This document shows positions 18,443-26,343 of a stretch of 64,000 bases of DNA, piece after piece. The position numbers and the translations under genes were made by a program. Positions within the stretch are counted from its first letter, which is position 1. Each line of letters begins with the position of its first letter. Source of the DNA: Lysobacterales bacterium (GTDB lineage Bacteria > Pseudomonadota > Gammaproteobacteria > Xanthomonadales > Xanthomonadaceae); contig JAEKKW010000055.1 of the NCBI GenBank assembly GCA_019510195.1, positions 17,578-81,577 of the forward strand, in the 5' to 3' direction. Under the pieces are notes generated by a model. That model saw only the letters and a program-made list of their open reading frames with translations, was not told the origin of the DNA and made no database searches.

Positions 18443-18861
18443 TCCGGTTCTCCCAGCATCACGGCGGCGCGTCCCTCGGCGATCACCTCGCCGGCATGGA
18501 GGATACGGAATCCGTACTGCTGGCTGGTGTCGCTGTCCATCAGCAATTCCGCCTCGCCAACCAGCTCGCCGGCAAGATCATCGATGCGGGCGACCTGCAA
18601 TTGCACGCCGCGCAACGCCACCAGCACGCCCGCTTTCACCACGCCACCGCGCGCGCGACCGAGCAGGCCGCCATGCACCGCCATCGCCTGCGCGCCGTAT
18701 TCGCACAGGTGGATCGCCTTGAGCATGCCGTCGGAGCGCAAGGGGTTGTCCATCGCGCGGTGACTGGAGGCCGCAAGGCGCACATGGGTCGCATCGTGAT
18801 CGAGCACGCGCTGCCACAGGCACATCGCGCCCTTGTGCGGGACCAGCGATTCAACGTTCAT
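18439..18861 (-). CDS. Hotdog-fold 3-hydroxyacyl-ACP dehydratase (ApeP-like)
   Basis: A 140-residue single hotdog-domain protein beginning VESLVPHKGAMCLWQRVL, with the catalytic-helix region SDGMLKAIHLCEYGAQAMAVH. The PHKGAM motif and position match ApeP-type dehydratases, which dehydrate the beta-hydroxy intermediate to build the conjugated polyene. It overlaps the exporter gene by 11 nt upstream and the ketoreductase by 4 nt downstream. A second, ApeI-like dehydratase is encoded at 22787-23068; in known systems the two act together. Confidence 0.83.
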   Translation of the reverse strand: MNVESLVPHKGAMCLWQRVLDHDATHVRLAASSHRAMDNPLRSDGMLKAIHLCEYGAQAMAVHGGLLGRARGGVVKAGVLVALRGVQLQVARIDDLAGELVGEAELLMDSDTSQQYGFRILHAGEVIAEGRAAVMLGEPE

Positions 18862-21193
18862 TCGGGGCGACGTGCGGTGCCATGAGGATCGACAGGCAGA
18901 AGTGGAACAACACGCCGAGCGCGACCGTCAGCCCGATCGCGCGCAGCACCGGGATGCTGCTCAGCGCCAGCATGCCGAACACCAGCAACGCCGACAGCAC
19001 GCAGACGATGGTGGCGTGCAGGGTGCGGCGCTGCTCGGCGGGATCGCCGGTTTCGCGCTCGAAGAACAGGGCGTAATGCAGGCCGAGTCCGGCGGCGAGG
19101 ATCAGCGCGACCAGATGGAACAGCGAGATCTCGATGCCGGCGGCGCGCTCCACCGCCAGCACCAGGAAAGTCGCCAGCGTCATCGGCGCCAGCACGTGCC
19201 AGGCGCGACGCGGGCTGCGCAAGGCGAAGGTGATGGTCGCGACCAGCAGCAACGTCGCCACCAGCAATGCCTGCAGGATGCGCGTGCGATAGCCGACCAG
19301 CAGGCTTTCGGCGGACTCCTTGAGATCGAGCAGTTGCACCGCGCCGCCGCTCGACGTCGCCAGCTTCTGCACGGCGGCGGCATCGTGGACGCCATTGAGC
19401 GTCACCAGCCCAAGCACCTTGCCATCGCGGTGGCGCAGCATCGCGCCAAGGCGTTCGCCCAACGGATTGCCGGCGAAACGCTGCGCATCCAGCACGGGCA
19501 ATGCGCGTGCGGTTTCGACGTCATCGACGAACGGCGCGAAGCTGTCGCTCTTGAATGGCAGGTCGCGTTGCGCCCGCGACAATGCCGATTGCAGCGTGGC
19601 GCGATCGGGTAGTGCCTGCTGGCGCGCGCGTTGCGTTTCCATGCTCGGCAGGTAGCGCGAGGGCAATTCGGCGCCGTCCAGCGCATGTGCCTGCCGCAGC
19701 GCCGCGACCTGCGGCTCCAGGCGTTCGGAGAGTTTCAGCACGCCATCGCTGTCGGCCGCCTGCAGCACCAGCAGATAGCGCACGTCCGGCGCGCCCAGCG
19801 CCGCACGCAGATGGGCATCGCGTTGCAGCAGGTCATGCGGCAATGGCGTCAGCGCCGAGAGGTCGTTCTGCCAGAACCGGCCCGGCGCCAGCGCGATCAT
19901 CGCCACCGTCGCGATCGCCACCAGCCACGGCAACCAGCGCGGGCGCGGCAGGATATCGGCGATGTGGCGCGCGCGCACCAGCCACGGCATGGATTCGACA
20001 TCGCGCACATGTGTTGGCAACAGCCACGGCAACAGGTAGCGCGTGCTGAAGCCGGCGACCAGCAATCCGGTGATGGTGAAGACCGCGAGTTGCTGCAAGC
20101 CGCCGACACCCGAGGCATAGAAGGCGAGATAGGCGATGCAGGCGGACGCGATCGCGGTCAGCAGCAGCGGCCACAGGCCACGCACGCTGGCAAGCGCGTC
20201 TTCCCCGGCGCGACGATGGCTCAGCACGCGGATCGGATATTCCTGGGCGACGCCGAGCAGGGTGAACCCGAACGCGAGGGTGATGCCGTGCACCTGCGGG
20301 AACCACAGCGTCAGCGCAACGATGCCGGCGAGCGCACCGCTGACCACCGGCAAGCCGGCCAGCAACAGCGAGCCGACGCTGCGATAGGCCAGCAACAACA
20401 GCAGGATGAAACCGATCGACGAGACGAAACCGATGCGATCGGCCTGCGATTTCGTCTGCCTGCTCATGATCACGCTGAAATATCCGGGGCCGCTGAGCAC
20501 GAGCCTGGCGTCCTTGCCGCCGGGCAATGCCTGCAGCGCATTCTCGATGCCGGCGATCGCCTGTTCCTGCGCCGCGGGATCGAAACCGGGCGCGTGCGTC
20601 TGCACCAGCAGCAAGGCGCCGTCACCGGGCGCGACCCAGACGCCATCAACCACCGGCGGCATGTTCGGCGGCGTCCAGCGCTCGGCGAGCTTGAGCATTT
20701 CCAGCGTCGGATCGTGCGGCAGCAATTCTTCCAGCATCCCGGCCGCGGGCGAGCCGAGATCGGCGACGCGCTGCTGCAGCTGGTCGGCAAGGAAAGGCGC
20801 ATCGAACTTCTGCGTGTCCAACGTCGGCGACAGCAGATAGCGATACGGCAGCAACTTGCGATCGAGCGCGGCGGGATCGAAGCTGCCGTTCACCACCTGG
20901 CTGTAGCGCGGATCGCCCTTGAGCTTCGCCGTCAGGCCCTTGCTCAGCTCGGCGAGGTCTTCATCCGGCTTGCCCGAGATCGCGACCAGCAGCAAGCGCG
21001 AACCCGGGCCTTCGCCGAGTTCGTCGAGCACCAGCCGCTGCATCGGCGTCTGGCCCTTGGGCATGAACTCGCGCAAATCGCCGCTGGGATGCAACTGGCG
21101 CGCCACCATCCAGCCCAGCAACGCCAGCAAGGCCAGCCACGCGAGCGCCAGCGCGACGCGCAGGCGGATGGGCAGTGTTCGAGACGACGACAT
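18851..21193 (-). CDS. MMPL-family transporter of the aryl polyene locus (RND-type exporter)
   Basis: A 780-residue inner-membrane protein with two repeats, each one membrane helix, a large periplasmic loop and five further helices. The first helix is in LRVALALAWLALLALLGW; clusters of helices lie near residues ~245-390 and ~640-775. Related exporters in APE clusters (ApeM-type) are thought to move the finished lipid-linked pigment across the inner membrane toward the outer membrane. It sits between the LolA-like carrier and the dehydratases; a 24-nt gap separates it from the LolA-like stop. Confidence 0.85.
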   Translation of the reverse strand: MSSSRTLPIRLRVALALAWLALLALLGWMVARQLHPSGDLREFMPKGQTPMQRLVLDELGEGPGSRLLLVAISGKPDEDLAELSKGLTAKLKGDPRYSQVVNGSFDPAALDRKLLPYRYLLSPTLDTQKFDAPFLADQLQQRVADLGSPAAGMLEELLPHDPTLEMLKLAERWTPPNMPPVVDGVWVAPGDGALLLVQTHAPGFDPAAQEQAIAGIENALQALPGGKDARLVLSGPGYFSVIMSRQTKSQADRIGFVSSIGFILLLLLAYRSVGSLLLAGLPVVSGALAGIVALTLWFPQVHGITLAFGFTLLGVAQEYPIRVLSHRRAGEDALASVRGLWPLLLTAIASACIAYLAFYASGVGGLQQLAVFTITGLLVAGFSTRYLLPWLLPTHVRDVESMPWLVRARHIADILPRPRWLPWLVAIATVAMIALAPGRFWQNDLSALTPLPHDLLQRDAHLRAALGAPDVRYLLVLQAADSDGVLKLSERLEPQVAALRQAHALDGAELPSRYLPSMETQRARQQALPDRATLQSALSRAQRDLPFKSDSFAPFVDDVETARALPVLDAQRFAGNPLGERLGAMLRHRDGKVLGLVTLNGVHDAAAVQKLATSSGGAVQLLDLKESAESLLVGYRTRILQALLVATLLLVATITFALRSPRRAWHVLAPMTLATFLVLAVERAAGIEISLFHLVALILAAGLGLHYALFFERETGDPAEQRRTLHATIVCVLSALLVFGMLALSSIPVLRAIGLTVALGVLFHFCLSILMAPHVAPNER

Positions 21194-21217
21194 GCGCTCA
21201 ATCTATCAGCGTGTCCA

Positions 21218-21868
21218 TCAGCGCGCGGCTTCGCCGTGGCAGATCGCCTGCAACGCGGCATCCCCGGCGCCGCTGCCGGCGGATGCGGCGGCCGATGCCA
21301 GCAGGGTGCGCTGCACTTCACCGCCCTTGGCCAGGCGCGTCTCGATGCAGCGCAATTCGGAGCCGCGCCCGAACAGGCTGATGTCGCGCACTTGCTTCGC
21401 CAACGCGGCGTCCTTCGGCGTCAGCACCATCTTCCACTTCTCGCGCACGCCGCTGGTGTCGAGCGCGAACGCCGACTGCAATTGCTGGCGGTCGCCGCGC
21501 AGCAACGCGCCGAAACTGGTCTGCAACGTCGCCAGCTGCGGTGCATGCGACAACGAGAACGTGCGCGTCGAACTTCCGCGCTGGATGCTGGCCTTGCCGT
21601 CGTGGATGGTCGTGGTCTCCTGGTAGGGCGCACGCACTTCGCGCACCAGGGTGTCGGCATCGGGATGGCGGTATTCGCCGGACACCCGCAACGGGCTCTT
21701 CAGCAATGGCGAACTGCGCACCTCGACGAACGACGTCCGGGTGGGACCGGCGTGCGCGAGCTTCGACAGGATCCAGTCGCTGTCGATCGCCGGCGCATCA
21801 CCCGCGATCGCCGGAGTCGCCACCGTCGCCAGCGCGAGCAGCAGCAGTGCGACGCTGGACCGCGGCAT
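21218..21868 (-). CDS. LolA-like periplasmic carrier of the aryl polyene locus
   Basis: About 216 residues with a signal peptide (RSSVALLLLALATVATPAIA) and a LolA-type incomplete beta-barrel pattern, including FVEVRSSPLLKSPLRVSGEY and LVREVRAPYQETTTI. Homologues in APE loci are believed to carry the amphipathic pigment lipid through the periplasm. The start is uncertain: ATGs at 21895, 21889, 21886 and 21868 are in frame; I chose 21868 because it begins a classic signal peptide. With any of these starts the gene overlaps the upstream acyltransferase by 71-98 nt in another frame. Confidence 0.75.
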   Translation of the reverse strand: MPRSSVALLLLALATVATPAIAGDAPAIDSDWILSKLAHAGPTRTSFVEVRSSPLLKSPLRVSGEYRHPDADTLVREVRAPYQETTTIHDGKASIQRGSSTRTFSLSHAPQLATLQTSFGALLRGDRQQLQSAFALDTSGVREKWKMVLTPKDAALAKQVRDISLFGRGSELRCIETRLAKGGEVQRTLLASAAASAGSGAGDAALQAICHGEAAR

Positions 21869-22790
21869 CGTCGAAGGTCTGTCCATCATCGTCATGCCAG
21901 AAATCATAGAAATTGAACCAGTTGTAGGGTGCCTGATGCACGTAATGTTCCAGCCGCGCGGCATAACGCTGGATGAGCGAGCCCAGCGCTTCCACGCGCG
22001 CCTGACGCGGGATGTCGATCCGTTCAGCGAACAGTTCGAACGAGAGATCGTAGTGGTTGCCGCCGCGATAGAGGCCGAAACCGAGCGCCACCGGCACCTT
22101 GAGCGCCGACGCGATCAGCCACGGCGAGGTCGGGAAACGCGCGATGCCGCCAAGGAACCGCGCCGGCAACCACGGCTCGCCCGGACGCACGCGATCGACC
22201 AGCAGCGACACCAGCGCGCCTTCGGACAGCGCGCGCTGGATGTCCATCACGATCGAGGGGCCATCCTGCGAGGCGTCGATGATGTTGGCCGCGAGCTGCG
22301 GATTGAGCGTGGCCAGCAGTTGCGTCATCGCCGGACTCTGCTTCTTGTCGAGCACGATCTTGATGGTGTAGTCGGGCCGCCGCAACGCCAGCACGCGCAA
22401 TACCTCGAAGCTGCCGTGGTGCGAACCGAACAGCAGCACGCCGCGCCCTTGGTCGAGCGCCGCGTGCAACGCGTCGAGGCCGTCGACGCGGACGTCGAAG
22501 CGGTCGATCGGACCGCCGAGCAGGAACACCCGGTCGAGGATGGTCGAGGCGAAGGTGTGGACATGGCGCGCGCCATCCCACCAGTTGGTCTTGCGTCCCA
22601 GCGCGCGCTGCAGGTAGTCCTGCGACGAACGCCGTTCGGGTCCGCGCTTGACCAGGAAGTAGGCGGTGATCGGGAACAACAGCAGGCGCGCGACACGCCG
22701 ACCGGCGCGACGCGCGATGGTGCGGATCAGCCACAGCGCGAACATGCCGCCGCCTTCGGGACGATCGGTCCAGGTCTGGGGCTGGGTCAT
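21798..22790 (-). CDS. LpxL/HtrB-type acyltransferase in pigment locus
   Basis: A 330-residue protein with an N-terminal hydrophobic anchor (ARLLLFPITAYFLVKRG) and the lysophospholipid/lipid A acyltransferase core: LLFGSHHGSFEVLR holds the HxxxxE-like element, and WLPARFLGGIARFPTSPW the second conserved block. These enzymes acylate lipid A or, in APE loci, probably a glycolipid acceptor carrying the polyene. The ATG at 22790 overlaps the ApeI-like gene by 4 nt. The C-terminal ~24 residues (RRTAAARAGDGGDSGD) are read from DNA that also encodes the LolA-like signal peptide. Confidence 0.8.
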   Translation of the reverse strand: MTQPQTWTDRPEGGGMFALWLIRTIARRAGRRVARLLLFPITAYFLVKRGPERRSSQDYLQRALGRKTNWWDGARHVHTFASTILDRVFLLGGPIDRFDVRVDGLDALHAALDQGRGVLLFGSHHGSFEVLRVLALRRPDYTIKIVLDKKQSPAMTQLLATLNPQLAANIIDASQDGPSIVMDIQRALSEGALVSLLVDRVRPGEPWLPARFLGGIARFPTSPWLIASALKVPVALGFGLYRGGNHYDLSFELFAERIDIPRQARVEALGSLIQRYAARLEHYVHQAPYNWFNFYDFWHDDDGQTFDDAAVQRRTAAARAGDGGDSGDRG

Positions 22791-23068
22791 GCCGCTGCGA
22801 TGTCGCCGCTGGCGATCACGGCATCGCCGCACCGGACGCGGAATTTCCAGCCGCGCGTCGCCGTTTCGATGGCGATTTCCGCATCCTGCTCCGGCAACAG
22901 CGGCTGCACGAACTTCACCTGCGCCAGTCTCATTGGCGCGGCCAGCGCGCCGTGTTCGCGCACGATCGCCTGCTGGACATGGTCGAGGATCACCACGCCC
23001 GGCACGATGGGCTTCCCGGGGAAATGCCCGGGCAGCGCCGGGTGATCGGCGGCGATGCGGAATTTCAT
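22787..23068 (-). CDS. ApeI-like hotdog dehydratase
   Basis: A 93-residue FabZ/FabA-related single hotdog domain. The catalytic His lies in DHPALPGHFPGKPIVPGVV, which matches the HFPxxPxxPG motif of 3-hydroxyacyl-ACP dehydratases, followed by VKFVQPLLPEQ. It is short even for the family but complete. It shares 4-nt overlaps with the PlsC-like gene upstream and the LpxL-like gene downstream. Together with the ApeP-like enzyme it should supply the dehydration steps of polyene growth. Confidence 0.85.
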   Translation of the reverse strand: MKFRIAADHPALPGHFPGKPIVPGVVILDHVQQAIVREHGALAAPMRLAQVKFVQPLLPEQDAEIAIETATRGWKFRVRCGDAVIASGDIAAA

Positions 23069-23859
23069 TCGACGCGCCCGCCGTTCTCGAGCAATGCCAG
23101 TACCTGCGCATGCGCGGCTTGCGCCAATGCATTGCGATCGCGGATGCCACCCTCGCCCGCGGTCGCGATCGGCGTGCCGAAGCGCAGCTTGATCGGGCCC
23201 GGATTCGCCGCGAAACCATCGCTCGGCAACACCTGGCGCGCGCCATCGAGCGCCACCGGCAACACCTCGACGCCGGCGCGTATCGCCGATTCGAAAGGGC
23301 CGGCCTTGAATTCGCCGACGATGCCATCGCGGCTGCGCGTGCCCTCCGGGAACACGCACAACTGCCAGCCCTCGGACAACATCGCCGCCGCCGCCCTGAG
23401 CATCGCCGGTGCCGCGCGCGGATTGTCGCGGTCGATGAACAGCATGCCGGTCGATTTCGCGTACCAGCCGACGAAGGGCATTCGCGTCATCTCCTGTTTG
23501 AGCAGGAAACGCAAGGGCACCGGCACCGCCATGAACAGGCTGCAAACGTCGATCACCGATTGGTGGTTGCTGACGATCAGATGCGCTCGCGTCCAGTCGA
23601 TGGTGTCGGCGCCTTGCACATCGAAACTCGTGGTCGCCGGCCCCATCAGGCCCGGCGCCCACAGCTTCGAGGCCATCCGCAGCGGCCGCCGCGGATCGCC
23701 GGTCAGCTTCAGCACCGCGATGGCCAGCAGGATGCAGCCCGCCGTCCATGCCAGGGTGAACGCAAACTGCAGCAGGTTCCAGGCCTTGCGCCACCACGGC
23801 CGGCGCGGTGCAGCGCGCCCGGTTTCGAGCGTTTCCTTTTTCACGAACTGTCCGTCCAT
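23065..23859 (-). CDS. PlsC-type 1-acyl-glycerol-phosphate acyltransferase in pigment locus
   Basis: A 264-residue membrane-associated acyltransferase with one N-terminal hydrophobic segment (LAWTAGCILLAIAVLKLTG). It carries the four PlsC blocks: SNHQSVIDV (HxxxxD), a basic region around RMPFVGWYAKSTGMLF, FPEGTRSRDG and the VLPVALDGA proline region. In the pigment context it probably acylates a glycerol or sugar backbone to which the aryl polyene is attached; housekeeping PlsC activity cannot be ruled out. A 57-nt gap upstream could hold a secondary promoter (TATCCT near 23890). Confidence 0.83.
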   Translation of the reverse strand: MDGQFVKKETLETGRAAPRRPWWRKAWNLLQFAFTLAWTAGCILLAIAVLKLTGDPRRPLRMASKLWAPGLMGPATTSFDVQGADTIDWTRAHLIVSNHQSVIDVCSLFMAVPVPLRFLLKQEMTRMPFVGWYAKSTGMLFIDRDNPRAAPAMLRAAAAMLSEGWQLCVFPEGTRSRDGIVGEFKAGPFESAIRAGVEVLPVALDGARQVLPSDGFAANPGPIKLRFGTPIATAGEGGIRDRNALAQAAHAQVLALLENGGRVE

Positions 23860-23916
23860 CCCCGTCGGATCAGCAGATTTGGCGCACTAGGATACCGTCC
23901 CCGGCGATCGTCTTCC

Positions 23917-24606
23917 TCACCGGAAGATGCCGGCCCATTTTTCGCGGGGGATTTTCGCCAGTTTGCGCAGGTAATCCATGGGTCCCGAATAACGGCCGGG
24001 GAAGCGCCGTTGCCGAAAGACGAACTCGCCGACCATCGTGGCCGCGACCGGCACATAGATGCCCCAGGTATCGACCGTGGCGGCAACCTCGGGGCTCATG
24101 GGCCACGGCGGCGCGATGCCGATGCGTTCCAGCACGCCGCCCGGCGTCGTCACCAGGGCAAGGCCGAGATTGAGCAGGGCGAGGCCGGCCAGCAGGCCGG
24201 CCCACAACCGGGTCACGTTGGTGGCATAGGCGCGGATGTCCGCCGGCAATTGCCCAGCGGGCGACGCTTCGATCAATGCCACCATCCGCACCACCAGAGG
24301 TACCCGCCCGTGCGCCAGTGTCCGCGCGAACAGCGAGCAGGCCAGCGCCAGGAACACGCTGGGCATCAGCAACAGCAGGGGTACCGCGTAACGCGACCCG
24401 GTCAGTGCCGCGGCGGCGGCGATCCACGCCAGCGCCAGCAACCACGCGCGCGACCGCAACGACAGCAGGCCACGGATGCAGACGACGATGGCGAGCAGGC
24501 CCAACGCCAGCGCCGCCAGCCGCGGGCTGTCGATGCGCAACGCGCGATGGGCGACCACGAAATAGGCCAGCAATGCGGCGAGTCGCAACAACGCCGCCAT
24601 GGCCAT
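23917..24606 (-). CDS. COG4648-type membrane protein of the aryl polyene locus
   Basis: A 229-residue protein with about five or six hydrophobic helices in the first ~170 residues (for example LRLAALLAYFVVAHRALRI, LAALALGLLAIVVCI and RLWAGLLAGLALLNLGLAL). A polar C-terminus ends YLRKLAKIPREKWAGIFR. Position between an ACP and acyltransferases, and the YSGPMDYLRK ending, match the COG4648 membrane protein found in most APE clusters, whose function is unknown. The ATG at 24606 gives a 4-nt gap from the ACP stop. Confidence 0.75.
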   Translation of the reverse strand: MAMAALLRLAALLAYFVVAHRALRIDSPRLAALALGLLAIVVCIRGLLSLRSRAWLLALAWIAAAAALTGSRYAVPLLLLMPSVFLALACSLFARTLAHGRVPLVVRMVALIEASPAGQLPADIRAYATNVTRLWAGLLAGLALLNLGLALVTTPGGVLERIGIAPPWPMSPEVAATVDTWGIYVPVAATMVGEFVFRQRRFPGRYSGPMDYLRKLAKIPREKWAGIFR

Positions 24607-24610
24607 GCGA

Positions 24611-24892
24611 TCAGGCGGCGGGGCTTTGCGCGGATGACTGCTGGACGTATTCCGACAGCGCGCGCAACGAAGCGAAGATCTTGCGGTTGTCCTCGTTGTC
24701 GGAGCGCAACTGCAGGCCGTATTTCTTGGAAATGGCCAGCGACAGTTCCAGCGCATCGATGGAATCGAGGCCGAGCCCGGTGTTGAACAGCGGCGCCTCG
24801 GGATCGATGCCCGCCGGATCGATGTCTTCCAGGTTCAGGCTTTCGACCAGCAGTTCGGCGAGTTCGCGTTCGGCAGCGGTTTGATCGGACAT
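24611..24892 (-). CDS. Acyl carrier protein of the aryl polyene pathway
   Basis: A 93-residue acidic ACP. The phosphopantetheine attachment Ser44 sits in GLGLDSIDALELS, with helix II running on to ISKKYGLQL. It should carry the hydroxybenzoyl starter and growing polyene; only one ACP is visible here, whereas many APE loci encode two. It is the first gene of the leftward nine-gene block. The ATG at 24892 is used; an upstream in-frame ATG at 24901 would add MEC. It is divergent from the second flavin oxidoreductase. Confidence 0.9.
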   Translation of the reverse strand: MSDQTAAERELAELLVESLNLEDIDPAGIDPEAPLFNTGLGLDSIDALELSLAISKKYGLQLRSDNEDNRKIFASLRALSEYVQQSSAQSPAA

Positions 24893-24930
24893 GCATTCCA
24901 CCCGTTGTATTCAGTGTTGCGACGCCGGTG

Positions 24931-24960
24931 TTCCGGGCCGTCGCCGGCAGACGCTATTAT
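24931..24960 (+). promoter_or_regulatory. Candidate promoter of the flavoprotein-xanB2 pair
   Basis: TATTAT lies at 24955-24960 with TTCCGG 18 nt upstream. It ends 9 nt before the ATG at 24970, so the leader would be very short or absent. The same 77-nt intergenic region must serve the divergent ACP operon. Confidence 0.5.
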
Positions 24961-24969
24961 GCCTCGCGT

Positions 24970-26343
24970 ATGGAATCTTCCGAAATCCGGCCCGAGCGCC
25001 ATCCCGACTCCGACAACTCGACCGATGCCAGGCCCCGGACCGCGGATGTGCGGGTCTGTGACGTGCTCGTCATCGGTGGCGGCCCAGCCGGCAGCACCGC
25101 GTCCACGCTGCTCGCGCGCGACGGCTGGAACGTCGTCATGCTGGAGAAGGACGCGCACCCGCGCTTTCACATCGGTGAATCGCTGCTGCCGCAGAACATG
25201 CCGATCCTGCAACGACTCGGCGTCCACGATGCCGTGCGCGACTGCAGCACGCTCAAGCTCGGCGCCGATTTCCCCAACGACGACGGCGGCTACGAAGTCT
25301 TCGATTTCAGCAAGAGCTTCCGCCCGCAGCCGGAATACTCCTTCCAGGTCAAGCGCGCGGATTTCGACAAGATCCTGTGGGACAATGCGGTCGCCGCAGG
25401 CGTCGACGGCCGCGACCGCACGAAAGTGGATCGCGTCGATTTCGGCGACGACGGCGCCATCACCGTGCACGCCGGCGGACTGCGCTACCAGCCGCGCTAT
25501 CTGCTCGATGCCAGCGGCCGCGACACCTTCATCGGCGGCAAGCTCGGGCTCAAGCGCAAGAATCCGCGCCATGCCTCGGCGGCGATCTTCAGCCACTATC
25601 GCGGCGTGCAGCGCCGCGAGGGCCGCGACGCCGGCAACGTCAGCATCTACCGCCATTCGCACGGCTGGATCTGGGTGATCCCGCTGTCCGGCGGCGTCAC
25701 CAGCGTCGGCGCGGTGTGTTTCCCCGACTACCTCAAGCAACGCAAGGGCAATCAGGAGGAATTCCTGATGCAGACGCTGATGGGCGTCGCCGAACTCGAC
25801 GAACGCATGGAGGGCGCCGAACGCGTCGCGCCGATCCACGTCACCGGCAACTACGCCTACGAATGCACGCGCATGCACGGCCGCCACTGGTCGCTGCTCG
25901 GCGATGCCTATTCCTTCGTCGATCCGATGTTCTCCTCCGGGGTGTTCCTGGCGATGAAATCGGCCGAGGACTGCGCCGCGATGGTCGACGGCATCCTCCG
26001 CGATCCGAAGCGCGAAGCCGCGTTGCAACGGCAGTTCCAGCGCTATTTCGATCGCGGCCTCGACGAGTTCAAGTGGTTCATCTACCGCTTCACCTCGCCG
26101 ACCATGAAGCATCTGTTCGCCAATCGCCGTGACGTCTTCGGGGTCGAACGCGCGGTGGTTTCCATGCTCAGCGGCGACGTCTTCGAGGCCAGGCCCATCC
26201 TGCGCCGCCTGCGCATCTTCCGCGCGATCTATGCCATCACGTCGCTGGGCATGTCCGGGCGCGCGCTCGCGGCGTGGCGCAATCGCCGCCGCCAGCTCGG
26301 TGTCGAGATGCGCGAGGAAACCCTGCACGGAGACGCGCCATGA
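24970..26343 (+). CDS. FAD-dependent oxidoreductase, flavin-halogenase-like (second copy)
   Basis: A 457-residue flavoprotein with DVLVIGGGPAGSTASTLLA at the N-terminus, the FHIGESLLPQNMP block, WIWVIPLSGG (WxWxIP halogenase-type signature) and GDAYSFVDPMFSSGV for FAD binding. It resembles the tryptophan/phenol-halogenase branch of flavin monooxygenases and differs clearly from the copy at 16088-17701 (shorter, different motifs around GES). In a brominated-pigment locus a halogenase role is plausible, but not shown. It overlaps xanB2 by 4 nt and so is co-transcribed with the starter-unit enzyme. Confidence 0.82.
   Translation: MESSEIRPERHPDSDNSTDARPRTADVRVCDVLVIGGGPAGSTASTLLARDGWNVVMLEKDAHPRFHIGESLLPQNMPILQRLGVHDAVRDCSTLKLGADFPNDDGGYEVFDFSKSFRPQPEYSFQVKRADFDKILWDNAVAAGVDGRDRTKVDRVDFGDDGAITVHAGGLRYQPRYLLDASGRDTFIGGKLGLKRKNPRHASAAIFSHYRGVQRREGRDAGNVSIYRHSHGWIWVIPLSGGVTSVGAVCFPDYLKQRKGNQEEFLMQTLMGVAELDERMEGAERVAPIHVTGNYAYECTRMHGRHWSLLGDAYSFVDPMFSSGVFLAMKSAEDCAAMVDGILRDPKREAALQRQFQRYFDRGLDEFKWFIYRFTSPTMKHLFANRRDVFGVERAVVSMLSGDVFEARPILRRLRIFRAIYAITSLGMSGRALAAWRNRRRQLGVEMREETLHGDAP

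Noticed and set aside
19631..21916. A 761-codon frame opposite the MMPL exporter and LolA-like gene
   Set aside because: The exporter and carrier on the minus strand have membrane and signal-peptide patterns; the antisense product is Arg/Gln/His-rich without hydrophobic structure.
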